A stretch of DNA of 64,000 bases, taken from the NCBI RefSeq assembly GCF_011189575.1, contig NZ_PUJW01000004.1:62001-126000 (forward strand). Direction: 5' to 3'. A model generated the notes under the pieces. It was not told where the DNA came from, did not search any database, and was given only the letters and a program-made list of their open reading frames with translations. This DNA is from Photorhabdus cinerea. GTDB taxonomy: Bacteria; Pseudomonadota; Gammaproteobacteria; Enterobacterales; Enterobacteriaceae. Made by a program: the position numbers and the translations under genes. Shown in pieces: positions 1-7,923 of the stretch (its first letter is position 1; the number at the start of each line of letters is the position of its first letter).

Positions 1-348
1 CCCTGGCTGAGTTTCTACTTCAATCTTTACAGGTTTCTGAACTTCGTGAAAGACGCGGATATTGTTCATTGCTTGCTGCATCGCCTGTTTAATGTCGTTA
101 TTGAGGCGGTTATCTGCGGCTGCTATTTCTTCTGGTGAGATACGGATATTTTCAATAACAGTTTTGTCGAAACGTAGACTAAGTTCTCGCAGAGTGTGAT
201 CGCCACGTTTTTTTACTGCATCCAGAATCTGTTCCACTGTGTGGGAAATTTCTTCAGAAGCGACAACCGCCGGGCGTGCCAGTAAAGCTTGTTGCTGTTT
301 ACCATTATATTCCTGCCAACGAATGGGGGTCTTGAAACGAGTAATCAT
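1..348 (-). CDS. hisD: Histidinol dehydrogenase, N-terminal part (cut by window edge)
   Basis: This is the first 116 codons of HisD, the NAD-dependent enzyme that oxidises L-histidinol to L-histidine in the last two steps of histidine synthesis. The start ATG is at 348 and the protein begins MITRFKTPIRWQEYN; the segments RFDKTVIENIRISPEEIAAA and VEVETQPG resemble enterobacterial HisD. The gene runs off the left edge, so the zinc-binding and catalytic residues are not visible. It lies 6 bp after the hisG stop, and the GGAG ribosome-binding site overlaps the end of hisG, so the two genes are translated from one operon mRNA. Confidence 0.93.
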   Translation of the reverse strand, partial: MITRFKTPIRWQEYNGKQQQALLARPAVVASEEISHTVEQILDAVKKRGDHTLRELSLRFDKTVIENIRISPEEIAAADNRLNNDIKQAMQQAMNNIRVFHEVQKPVKIEVETQPG

Positions 349-354
349 CTTTGT

Positions 355-1254
355 TTACTCCATCATTTTTTCAATTGGCAGAACCAAAATGGAACTTGCG
401 CCAAGGGATTTAAGTTTCTCCATTGTTTCCCAGAACAGCGTTTCACTGCTTACCATGTGCATGGCAATGCGGTTCTGATCACCAGCCAGCGGTAGAATAG
501 TTGGATGTTCTGCTCCGGGTAGCAGAGAAATCACTTCTTCGAGTTTCTCACTGGGTGCGTGCAACATAATGTATTTGGATTCACGGGCTTGAATTACCCC
601 TTGAATGCGGGTCATCAGTTTATCAATCAATTGCTGTTTCTCGGCGGGCATTTTGCCATCACGTTGAATAAGGCAGGCTTTTGAACGATAGATAACTTCC
701 ACTTCTCTCAGACCATTTGCTTCCAGTGTTGCACCCGTTGAAACGAGATCGCAGATGGCATCTGCTAATCCGGCACGAGGCGCAACTTCGACTGAGCCGT
801 TTAGCAGACAAGATTTAAAGCGGATTTTTTTCTGATCGAGGTAACGTTTTAACAGGTGAGGATAAGAGGTGGCGATACGGGTGTTTTGTAGGCATTCGGC
901 ACCGGTATAGTTGTAATCCAGTGGAGTAGCCAATGAAAGACGACAAGTGCCGAAATCGAGACGGCGTAAGGTGAAATATTGTGGATCTTCTCCCTGAGCA
1001 CGACGATTTAATAACTCTTCTTCCAGTACATTTTCACCAATAATGCCCAAATCAACGACGCCGTCCATAACCAACCCTGGAATATCGTCATCGCGTACCC
1101 GTAGGATATCGATTGGCATATTTTCTGAGAATGCAATCAGCCGCTGTTGTTGCAGATTGATTTTAATACCACAGCGAGACAACAACTCACGGGAATCTTC
1201 GCTTAACCGGCCAGATTTTTGCATCGCTATACGTAAACGTGATTTATCTAACAT
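355..1254 (-). CDS. hisG: ATP phosphoribosyltransferase
   Basis: HisG condenses ATP with PRPP in the first, feedback-inhibited step of histidine synthesis. The protein has 299 residues when started at ATG 1254, the same length as E. coli HisG; a GTG 12 bases further upstream gives 303 residues but leaves no room for the GGGGA ribosome-binding site that sits 5 bases before the ATG. Conserved blocks include RLRIAMQKSGRL near the N-terminus, DDDIPGLVMDGVVDLGI and GATLEANGLREVEVI. The C-terminal region has the regulatory domain of the long HisG form. It is the first structural gene after the his leader and attenuator. Confidence 0.97.
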   Translation of the reverse strand: MLDKSRLRIAMQKSGRLSEDSRELLSRCGIKINLQQQRLIAFSENMPIDILRVRDDDIPGLVMDGVVDLGIIGENVLEEELLNRRAQGEDPQYFTLRRLDFGTCRLSLATPLDYNYTGAECLQNTRIATSYPHLLKRYLDQKKIRFKSCLLNGSVEVAPRAGLADAICDLVSTGATLEANGLREVEVIYRSKACLIQRDGKMPAEKQQLIDKLMTRIQGVIQARESKYIMLHAPSEKLEEVISLLPGAEHPTILPLAGDQNRIAMHMVSSETLFWETMEKLKSLGASSILVLPIEKMME

Positions 1255-1282
1255 TTTTATCCCCACTTAAAATTGGAAACAT

Positions 1283-1317
1283 AAAAAAACCCTCGGAAGA
1301 ACTCTTCCGAGGGTTTT
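1283..1317 (-). terminator. his operon attenuator (intrinsic terminator)
   Basis: A 10-11 bp inverted repeat (CCCTCGGAAGA / TCTTCCGAGGG) with a short loop is followed on the minus strand by a run of seven T. It lies between the histidine-rich leader peptide and hisG, the position of the classical his attenuator. When histidyl-tRNA is short, ribosome stalling in the leader should favour an antiterminator and let transcription reach hisG. Confidence 0.92.
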
Positions 1318-1380
1318 GTATCGCATTCATGCCACCGGAAGAACCGCTAAACGTCTTCCAGTACACAACAGCCTGAAAGA

Positions 1381-1428
1381 CTAATCAGGATGATGATGGT
1401 GATGATGGTTGAACTGAATGCGGATCAT
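1381..1428 (-). CDS. hisL: his operon leader peptide
   Basis: A 15-codon leader reads MIRIQFNHHHHHHPD followed by TAG. It contains six consecutive histidine codons, one fewer than the seven of the E. coli leader as I recall it. It sits directly upstream of the attenuator hairpin and hisG. Its role is regulatory: the ribosome stalls on the His codons when charged tRNA-His is scarce. It is too short for normal gene finders. Confidence 0.95.
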   Translation of the reverse strand: MIRIQFNHHHHHHPD

Positions 1429-1726
1429 AATGGCTTCTCTTTTTCTATTAATTTTATTAATTGTATATTTCTATTGGTTACTGTTTGCTGCCGGTTGCTT
1501 TGTGGTTGACCAACAGTGGTTCAATTTTTTGCTTGCTATTCAACCTATACGATTTGGCAGGTTAAAAGCAACCTATTTTTTAACAAGAAATTTATATTTT
1601 AATAATGTCTTGTTTTTACTTGAGATATTGTTTTTAATGAGAAAAATACAGGGTTAATAATAACAGTGGCTTAATGTTTAAATTGTTTGCATAATCAACG
1701 CAATATCAGACATAGAAGGAGTGGTG
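1429..1726. promoter_or_regulatory. Divergent promoter region of his operon and yeeZ
   Basis: This roughly 300-bp AT-rich gap lies between the divergent hisL and yeeZ genes and must hold both promoters. I cannot assign -35/-10 elements with confidence. A 79-codon plus-strand frame starting at 1418 overlaps hisL and looks like translated AT-rich DNA rather than a gene. Confidence 0.5.
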
Positions 1727-2554
1727 ATGAAAAAAGTTTCCATTATCGGTCTGGGTTGGTTGGGGATGCCATTAGCCAAGGCATTGAGCTGTAACGGTAT
1801 GCAGGTTGTTGGTAGTAAAGCGACGCCGGATGGCGTAGAAGCAGCACGTATGTGTGGGATTGAATGTTATCTATTACAACTGGAACCTCAGATTAACTGT
1901 GCTTCTGATGACCTGGAACAACTGATGACAGCCGATGTGTTGATTATTACTTTACCGGCAAGTCGTACCGCGGGTGGCAGTTATAACTATGTCAAGGCGG
2001 TTCAGTTAGTTGTTGATACCGCCCTGTCATACTCGGTGCCGAGGATTATTTTCACCAGTTCCACTTCTGTTTATGGGGTTATGGCCGGTGAACTCAATGA
2101 AGATGCTCCTTTTCGCCCTGAAACACCATCAGCTCAGGCATTGGTTGAATTGGAAAACTGGTTGCATAAATTACCAAATATTTCCGTTGATATTCTGCGT
2201 TTGGCGGGGCTGGTGGGAAGTGGCCGTCATGCCGGGCGTTTTTTGGCGGGGAAGAAAGAAGTAAAAGGTGGTGATCAGCCGGTAAATCTGGTTCATCAGG
2301 ATGATGTTATTTCAGCCATTAATTTGTTACTTCAAAGGTCCAAAGGCGGTCATATTTATAATTTATGTGCGCCTGTTCATCCAACCAAAGCGGAATTTTA
2401 TCCTAAAGTCAGTGGTCAGCTTGATTTAATTCCACCTGAATTTGCCAGGGAAGAAACTCAGGTGGAGAGTAAGATTGTTGATGGTAGTCGTATTTGTAGG
2501 GAGTTAGGATTTAAATATCAATATCCAGACCCCGGATGGATGCCAATGAGTTGA
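1727..2554 (+). CDS. yeeZ: NAD(P)-binding SDR-type epimerase-like protein YeeZ
   Basis: The protein has 275 residues and an N-terminal Rossmann fold (VSIIGLGWLGMPLAKAL) with the extended-SDR features TSSTSVYG and LRLAGLVGSGRH. It closely resembles E. coli YeeZ, whose substrate is not established, and it sits divergently from hisL as in E. coli. I chose ATG 1727 because AGAAGGAG lies 5 bases upstream; the GTG at 1721 overlaps that ribosome-binding site. The C-terminal GSRICRELGFKYQYPDP matches the family. The catalytic YxxxK motif of typical SDRs is not obvious, so enzymatic activity is uncertain. Confidence 0.9.
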   Translation: MKKVSIIGLGWLGMPLAKALSCNGMQVVGSKATPDGVEAARMCGIECYLLQLEPQINCASDDLEQLMTADVLIITLPASRTAGGSYNYVKAVQLVVDTALSYSVPRIIFTSSTSVYGVMAGELNEDAPFRPETPSAQALVELENWLHKLPNISVDILRLAGLVGSGRHAGRFLAGKKEVKGGDQPVNLVHQDDVISAINLLLQRSKGGHIYNLCAPVHPTKAEFYPKVSGQLDLIPPEFAREETQVESKIVDGSRICRELGFKYQYPDPGWMPMS

Positions 2555-2560
2555 TTTTTA

Positions 2561-3181
2561 TCAGCTTAATTCAATCATGACAATTTCTCTGAACGCTGGT
2601 CTTTCTGTCATCAGATGATACCAGCGTTCAATATTTGGCAAAGATGGACGTTTGATACGGACATTAAGCCAAGGGTAGATCATGGGTCCTAATGCAATAT
2701 CTGCCATACCAAATTTATCGCCGGAAAAGTATTCTTGTTCTGCTAAGGCGTTATCTGCTATTTCCATCAGTTTTTCAATTTCAGTTAGTGTTTGTTCTAT
2801 TTGCTTTTGATCCCGTTCTGCTTCAGGCGTGCGAATAAGACCTATCAGTAGCTGTCTGATATGAGGAAATAAATGTGAACCGACCCAATCCATCCATTTT
2901 TCTACATTTGCTCTCTCTTGTAAGTTTTGCGGATAGAGAACATTTTCACCAAATTTTGCTGCAAGATAACGGACAATCGCGTTAGATTCCCACAAGATAA
3001 AATCACCTTCTTGTAAACAGGGAATTTGTTTATTCGGGTTCATTTTCAGATATTGCGGATCATCCAGTTTGCCAAATTTACCGCCAATATCTATCTGGTT
3101 ATACGGCACATTAAGTTCTTTCAGGCACCAAAGTACTTTTTTTACATTAGAAGAGTTTTTACGGCCCCAAACGGTCAGCAT
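2561..3181 (-). CDS. gstB: Glutathione S-transferase family protein (GstB-like)
   Basis: This 206-residue protein has the two-domain GST layout: an N-terminal thioredoxin-like half (MLTVWGRKNSSNVKKVLWCL, then NPNKQIPCL and the glutathione-contacting WESNAIVRYLAAKFG) and an all-helical C-terminal half with SGDKFGMADIALGP. The sequence matches E. coli GstB (YliJ) along its length, including the C-terminal ERPAFREIVMIELS. It probably conjugates or dehalogenates small electrophiles in the cytosol. It is convergent with yeeZ, with only 6 bp between the stop codons, and divergent from dacC. The family is certain, the exact orthology less so. Confidence 0.88.
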   Translation of the reverse strand: MLTVWGRKNSSNVKKVLWCLKELNVPYNQIDIGGKFGKLDDPQYLKMNPNKQIPCLQEGDFILWESNAIVRYLAAKFGENVLYPQNLQERANVEKWMDWVGSHLFPHIRQLLIGLIRTPEAERDQKQIEQTLTEIEKLMEIADNALAEQEYFSGDKFGMADIALGPMIYPWLNVRIKRPSLPNIERWYHLMTERPAFREIVMIELS

Positions 3182-3363
3182 TGGTTTCTCCTTGAATTGG
3201 GATATTAGGAAGTTATTTATTGCTATCTACCATTTCTCATCAGCTTAAATTAAAACCAATGATAAGAACAACCTTTACACTGTTAAGTTGGTTTCTTATC
3301 GTACAACATCATATATTAATAGAAATTTGACATTGTTATTGCAAGTAAAAGGGAGGAACGTTA

Positions 3364-4566
3364 ATGAAGAAAAATCTGACTATGACGATGAAATGTGTTA
3401 CTGCGGCGCTGACAGTGATATTAGTAGCAAGTACTCACGTTTATGCATCGGATGAACCGGTTGTTCCTTCGGTGGACGCCAAAGCTTATGTGTTGATGGA
3501 TTACGATAGCGGTAAAATTCTGGCCTCAGCTAATCCTGATGAACGGCTTGATCCAGCGAGTCTGACAAAAATTATGACCAGCTATGTGGTTGGTCAGGCG
3601 ATAAAAGCAGGAAAAATCACGCCAGAAGACGTGGTTACTGTGGGAAAGGATGCCTGGGCAACGGGTAATCCGGTATTGAAAGGTTCTTCTCTGATGTTTC
3701 TTAAGCCTGGTGATCGGGTAAAAGTGATCGACCTGAATCGTGGCATTGTTATTCAGTCGGGTAATGACGCCAGTATTGCTTTAGCTGATTATGTGGCAGG
3801 TAGTCAGGATGTGTTTGTCAGCCTGATGAATAATTATGCAAAAGCACTTGGATTGACTAATACCCATTTTCAAACAGTTCATGGATTGGATGCTGAAGGG
3901 CAATTCAGTACTGCTCGTGATATGGCGGTATTAAGCCAGGCAATGATCCGTGATGTTCCTGACGAGTACGTTCTTCATAAAGAGAAAGAGTTCACTTTTA
4001 ATAAAATCCAACAGCCTAATCGTAATCGATTGCTATGGAATAAAAATATAAATGTGGATGGTGTGAAAACAGGATATACCAGTGGTGCGGGCCATAATCT
4101 GGTTGCTTCAGCGACGGAGGGACCAATGAGGCTGATTTCTGTTGTACTGGGGGCACCAAGTGATCGGGTTCGTTTCGCAGAGAGCGAAAAGTTACTTTCA
4201 TGGGGATTCCGTTTTTATGAAACGGTGACACCAATTAAAGTCAGTGAGCCATTTGTTTCAGAAAAGGTCTGGTATGGTGATCGTTCAGATGTTGCTCTTG
4301 GGGTGGAAAAAGATGCGGCAATCACCATTCCCCGAGGTCAACTGAAAAACTTGAAGGCCAGTTACACGTTGAATCAGACGCTATTAGAAGCACCTTTGGC
4401 TAAAAATCAGGTTGTGGGTGTGATTAATTTTCAATTAGGGGATAAAGTTATTGAACAACAGCCATTGGTCGTTAAAGAAACGGTTGAAGAAGGCGGTTTT
4501 TTCAGTCGTATCTGGGATTTTATCGTCATGAAAGTTGGCAGTTGGTTTAATGCAATTTTTGGTTGA
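3364..4566 (+). CDS. dacC: D-alanyl-D-alanine carboxypeptidase (PBP5/PBP6 type)
   Basis: This periplasmic low-molecular-weight penicillin-binding protein trims the terminal D-Ala from peptidoglycan pentapeptides. The 400-residue length equals E. coli DacC (PBP6). There is a signal peptide (about residues 1-28, ending HVYA), then the active-site motifs SLTK (66-69), SGN (132-134) and KTG (235-237). The C-terminal beta domain (IPRGQLKNLKASYTL) and the amphipathic membrane-anchoring tail (WDFIVMKVGSWFNAIFG) are intact. The C-terminal third resembles DacC more than DacA, although DacA (PBP5) remains possible. An AGGA ribosome-binding site precedes the ATG. A hairpin-like repeat follows at about 4608-4631. 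Confidence 0.9.
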   Translation: MKKNLTMTMKCVTAALTVILVASTHVYASDEPVVPSVDAKAYVLMDYDSGKILASANPDERLDPASLTKIMTSYVVGQAIKAGKITPEDVVTVGKDAWATGNPVLKGSSLMFLKPGDRVKVIDLNRGIVIQSGNDASIALADYVAGSQDVFVSLMNNYAKALGLTNTHFQTVHGLDAEGQFSTARDMAVLSQAMIRDVPDEYVLHKEKEFTFNKIQQPNRNRLLWNKNINVDGVKTGYTSGAGHNLVASATEGPMRLISVVLGAPSDRVRFAESEKLLSWGFRFYETVTPIKVSEPFVSEKVWYGDRSDVALGVEKDAAITIPRGQLKNLKASYTLNQTLLEAPLAKNQVVGVINFQLGDKVIEQQPLVVKETVEEGGFFSRIWDFIVMKVGSWFNAIFG

Positions 4567-4620
4567 TTTAACGTAATTTTATGTGGAAAGGTAAGATTCC
4601 TGGTTTGGAGCGCGGCATTT

Positions 4621-4833
4621 TTGCCGTGCTCGCTCCGCAAAGACTACCTTCACAAAACTACAACGACAATCAGCAAAAACCATGTCATGATTGTCATTGA
4701 GGATTTGCAGGTGAAAAAACTGTCAAAGTTAGCTACGGGTACGGTTGATCAACCCGGACGCAGCGACAGGGCGAAATCAGGTTTAAACTGTTCGATACTG
4801 GAGCAGGGCTGGTATGAAATGCGCCGTCATTAG
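4621..4833 (+). pseudogene. Remnant of an IS200/IS605-family TnpB gene
   Basis: The 70-codon frame contains pieces typical of the C-terminal part of TnpB-type RNA-guided nucleases and OrfB transposase partners: KDYLHKTTTTISKNH, then VIEDLQVKKLSK, then AKSGLNCSILEQGWYEMRR. In intact proteins these segments precede the last catalytic and zinc-finger regions. Here the frame starts with TTG in mid-domain and ends at a TAG right after the last motif, so both ends are missing. It is a degraded piece of a mobile element stranded between dacC and the cip genes. Confidence 0.75.
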
Positions 4834-4909
4834 AAATGATCTGTTGCATAGCCTGAAGTTGGATTTTTAATGCGTTGGCTTTCTTCTGACATTTAATCAC
4901 CTATTATTA

Positions 4910-5036
4910 TATACCCTTCATCTTTCAAGTTGCTGCTTTGTTGGCTGCTTTCACTTACCCCAGTCACATCGTTATCTATGCTCCAGGGGATGCGTTCACT
5001 TGCCGACGCGCTGCAACCTGAAATCTATTGGGTATA
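4910..5036 (-). repeat. ERIC element, copy 1
   Basis: A 127-bp imperfect palindrome begins TATACCC and ends GGGTATA. On the minus strand it contains GATGTGACTGGGG and GCAGCCAACAAAG followed by CAACTTGAAAGA, as in the enterobacterial repetitive intergenic consensus. The length of 127 bp is the classical ERIC length. A second copy in the opposite orientation lies at 34950-35076. Confidence 0.9.
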
Positions 5037-5283
5037 AAGAGTGATGAGTGGGAGAAAGTAGATATTTTTTGAACATTAAAAATAGGAGTAAGTGTTATTG
5101 ATATCTGTCAAGGAAATGAGTTTAATTTGATTTTAACATTTTATAGGTAATGTTTAATTAGGAATTGATTTAATTATTACAATATATTGTTGTTAAGTTA
5201 TTAAATGTGTAATAAATGAATGTGTTTAGGCTGATTTTTGTTTTTTTATTTATGATATTGAATTCGAAAAAATTCTGTCAAAA
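5037..5283. other. AT-rich intergenic DNA with no gene seen
   Basis: Very AT-rich sequence between the ERIC element and the hairpin downstream of cipB. I see no open frame with a plausible start and no RNA gene. Confidence 0.5.
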
Positions 5284-5315
5284 CAGGCAGAACCCTGATA
5301 TTGCAGCTCTGCCTG
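5284..5315 (-). terminator. Hairpin downstream of cipB
   Basis: An 8-bp inverted repeat (CAGGCAGA / TCTGCCTG) lies about 140 bp after the cipB stop codon. It has no clear T-run on the minus strand. A matching hairpin (GGGCAGAAC / GTTCTGCCC) lies in the same relative place after cipA, which supports a role in ending or stabilising the mRNA. Confidence 0.55.
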
Positions 5316-5454
5316 GAAAGAGTGGTGTCTGATAGAGGTTGTCTTTTAGCTTTGAATAAACGTCAGCCTCATTCTACCAAGGAAATGCTACGCCAAATTT
5401 ATATTGTAACAATACTGTATTCGGTGTAGATATTTAGCAGTTTATAGATTTATC

Positions 5455-5793
5455 TTAAGAAGCCAACAGTGTTGCGTTGTAGATATAATTGTATCCACCA
5501 GGAGAGACTACTGATGAAGAAGTTATATTTACACGTTTGTTGCTACTGCAAGCGTTCAGAAGAAGCTGATACAGCGCTGCACCTCTGTAGTCCTGAGCAT
5601 TCCACCATAAGAGGTAGTTAAATTTGCCGTTAGGGAATTGCATAGTAACAGTAATCTGCAATTGGTTTTGATCAGGTGCAGCTTGAACTGAACTTACTGT
5701 ACCGACTGCGAAATAGTAATTAGGAGCCTGAGTAGTTTCGGTTTTAGTTTCTGTTGCTACTTCGTTGTTTGAAGAAGGATGTGCATAGTTCAT
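5455..5793 (-). CDS. cipB: Crystalline inclusion protein CipB-like
   Basis: This 112-residue protein aligns with the CipA-type protein encoded upstream. Both share a core pattern of VTV/VTM, LLxWN, D-x-RG-x-A-x-Y, L-x-x-A and K-x-V-x-I followed by a P-x-x-x-Y-x-x-x-Y ending. Unlike CipA it has only two methionines. Photorhabdus makes two kinds of cytoplasmic protein crystals, from CipA and CipB, so this neighbour is most simply CipB. The N-terminal 25 residues are polar and Thr/Glu rich. AGGA lies 8 bases before the ATG. The wide AT-rich leader suggests strong growth-phase control. The CipB name rests on paralogy and position, not on an exact sequence recollection. Confidence 0.75.
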   Translation of the reverse strand: MNYAHPSSNNEVATETKTETTQAPNYYFAVGTVSSVQAAPDQNQLQITVTMQFPNGKFNYLLWWNAQDYRGAALYQLLLNACSSNKRVNITSSSVVSPGGYNYIYNATLLAS

Positions 5794-6592
5794 TGTATTA
5801 ATCCTATAATTTAATGTAGTTGAAAAAATAAATTTTTATTACTTAAAGATGCGAAGCAATAAGTTGTCCGCCGAAGAAATATAAGATAATTGGTAATTGT
5901 AATCTATATTAAAAGTTTATCTGTGTTATATAATTATTGATGCTGTTAAAATGTTGTCAATAATATATTTCCTCTAAATGGTTAGATATGTGATAATAAA
6001 TGCATGGCGGTGATTAAAAAATAACGTTGATATTTGTTGCTGATTATCTGAATGGGGAAATTAATAATTAATTCCCATGAGCGTTATTATTTCAGGGCAT
6101 TATTGTTAATAAATTATAGAGTTGAATGTCGTATAGGGGTTGGAGTGCACTCGTAGTACGTGAGAAATTATTTTCTTTTTTCTTCTTCATTTCTATTTCT
6201 TAGAGGATATTTTGTTCAAATATTAGTAAATTAGGTACTTATATAATTATAAATTTGGTGATTAATAGTTATGGTACGTTACATAGATAATAATATCAAA
6301 TAAAACAACTTGATTCTTTAATAGATCATTAAAGTTATTCTTTCATTGTGAAATATTAACGATGTATAAAATGGGAATATTATTTCATCTTATTTTTGAA
6401 AATTGAATTGATAGTATGTGTTATGTTATAGACAATTTTGGATGAATAATTATCTTTTGATGAAAATTAATTCCCAGGTGGTATATGAGGGGGATATTGA
6501 TTAAATATATAGTTAGGTAAATTAATTTATAAATTTCCTTTTGTTATTTTTATAGGTTTCTATTTTTAAATAACATTGAATAGAATATTGAC
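5794..6592. other. AT-rich cipB leader and spacer without a gene
   Basis: About 800 bp of very AT-rich DNA hold no credible gene. The part next to cipB (5861-5900) contains a motif, TACCAATTATCTTATATTT on the minus strand, that is nearly identical to one upstream of cipA. The TATATT within it could serve as a -10 element about 78 bp before the cipB start. Confidence 0.5.
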
Positions 6593-6621
6593 GGGCAGAA
6601 CGTTGAGATTATGTTCTGCCC
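6593..6621 (-). terminator. Hairpin downstream of cipA
   Basis: A 9-bp perfect inverted repeat (GGGCAGAAC / GTTCTGCCC) with an 11-base loop lies about 180 bp after the cipA stop. The DNA between this hairpin and cipA also resembles that between cipB and its hairpin, including a shared ATTCTACCA and TACTGTATT. Confidence 0.55.
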
Positions 6622-6799
6622 TAAATCTGGTAGGATACATCTTTATGACAATCAGCTTTATTCTACCAGAAAAATGTTGCGCCTAATTCCTGTTTACAAC
6701 CGTACTGTATTTTACGACCAATCAAATCGCTTAAAATCAGATTAAGTTTTTATTAGGAATCTATTATTTGGCACAGACATTTAACAACGGATGATTATT

Positions 6800-7114
6800 T
6801 TACATAGATAATTCTACGTAATTGATATAATCACGATCGAGAGGTCCTACTTTTCCTACGGTTCCTATTTTTACATCTTTCTTAGCACAAAGAGCTTCCA
6901 TCAGAATCTTATAAATAGCCATGCCTCTATTGTCCATAAGATTCCATTTTAAAAGCATCTCTTCAGAGCCGCCATCAAGCAGTAATACAGTCACCATGAC
7001 TTGCATGACATTATCAGGCATAACTTTCATGCTAATGACTTTACAGCTACGTAAGAGCATATCATTCATCATATCTTTATCTTTTACTAAAGAAGGGTGC
7101 ATATCGTTAATCAT
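6800..7114 (-). CDS. cipA: Crystalline inclusion protein CipA
   Basis: The product is a 104-residue protein starting MINDMHPSLVKDKD that closely matches the Photorhabdus CipA I recall, including LLKWNLMDNRGMAIYK and MEALCAKKDVKI. CipA builds intracellular crystals in secondary-form-sensitive stationary cells. Methionine is very frequent (14 of 104 residues). An upstream ATG at 7129 is in frame but carries the GGAG ribosome-binding site inside its own first codons, so the start is ATG 7114 or the adjacent ATG 7117. It is a paralog of the downstream cipB. The differences from the recalled protein suggest a species other than the one first sequenced. Confidence 0.9.
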   Translation of the reverse strand: MINDMHPSLVKDKDMMNDMLLRSCKVISMKVMPDNVMQVMVTVLLLDGGSEEMLLKWNLMDNRGMAIYKILMEALCAKKDVKIGTVGKVGPLDRDYINYVELSM

Positions 7115-7191
7115 CATAATAAACTCCATAATATATTTTAATTTATTGATAAATAAGCTTATATTCTCTCAAGAAAAGAACGGAAAACCAC

Positions 7192-7220
7192 TAGCTTGAG
7201 AAATATAAGATGGTTGGTAC
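7192..7220 (-). promoter_or_regulatory. Candidate cipA promoter or leader motif
   Basis: On the minus strand this reads GTACCAACCATCTTATATTT followed by CTCAAGCTA, about 77-105 bp before the cipA start. The first part recurs upstream of cipB and the CTCAAGCTA part recurs upstream of both BPSS1780-type genes. TATATT could be a -10 element, but no good -35 is seen at 17 bp. Confidence 0.4.
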
Positions 7221-7884
7221 TTCTACTATAAAAGCAATCTGCATAAGAAATATTTTTTGCACTAAAAATATAGGACAGTTGGCATTTTTAATTGGCATAT
7301 AACATTTTGTCTGACACATATAACTATAGGTGCCATTTGGATGTTGTCAATTAAATTTAAGAAAATAATTTAATTAATTGATAAATATAATTATATTTCC
7401 CAAAAAGAAAATAAACTGTAAATGTGAAGTAGTTGTAATTTATTACATTTTTTATAATTAGATGGAATTAAGGTATTTTTGATAATATATTTATATTGGA
7501 ATGATTAGTGTGATAATTAAAATGAAATTGCATTTTTAACTGTGTAAAATAATATTTTTTATTTTCTTAAAATTTATATAATTATCAATATGAATGAGTT
7601 GTTATGTATCTTTTCTTATAAAAAAGACCTTTCTATGATAATTGTTTTTCTATTCTTTAAATAACTTATTAGAATATAAAATAGAGTTGTTAGTGATTAT
7701 TTTAATATAAGCATCAACTATGTCGGAGAGATATGCATATTAATTAATGTTGTTAATAACAGAAATGTTCATTTAACACATCAGGAATATATATCTGAGA
7801 ATAAGAATAATATTAATCAGGAAGTGTAAATACTTTGTGGGATCATGCGGGGGTAAGCTGTGAAGCGGTTCCATGTAATTATGC
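7221..7884. other. AT-rich spacer between cipA and sdaC without a gene
   Basis: About 660 bp with very high AT content. Short minus-strand frames here are hydrophobic by composition and lack ribosome-binding sites. I see no gene or RNA. Confidence 0.45.
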
Positions 7885-7914
7885 GGTTGCTGCCCGCTGA
7901 AGAGAGCAGCAACC
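7885..7914 (-). terminator. Hairpin at the end of sdaC
   Basis: A 9-bp inverted repeat (GGTTGCTGC / GCAGCAACC) starts 10 bp after the sdaC stop codon. No long T-run follows, so it may act as an mRNA 3' stabiliser as well as a terminator. Confidence 0.6.
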
Positions 7915-7923
7915 AGGAATTGA

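Noticed and set aside
1418..1657. 79-codon plus-strand hydrophobic frame
   Set aside because: It overlaps the hisL gene and his promoter on the other strand, lacks a ribosome-binding site and looks like translated AT-rich DNA.
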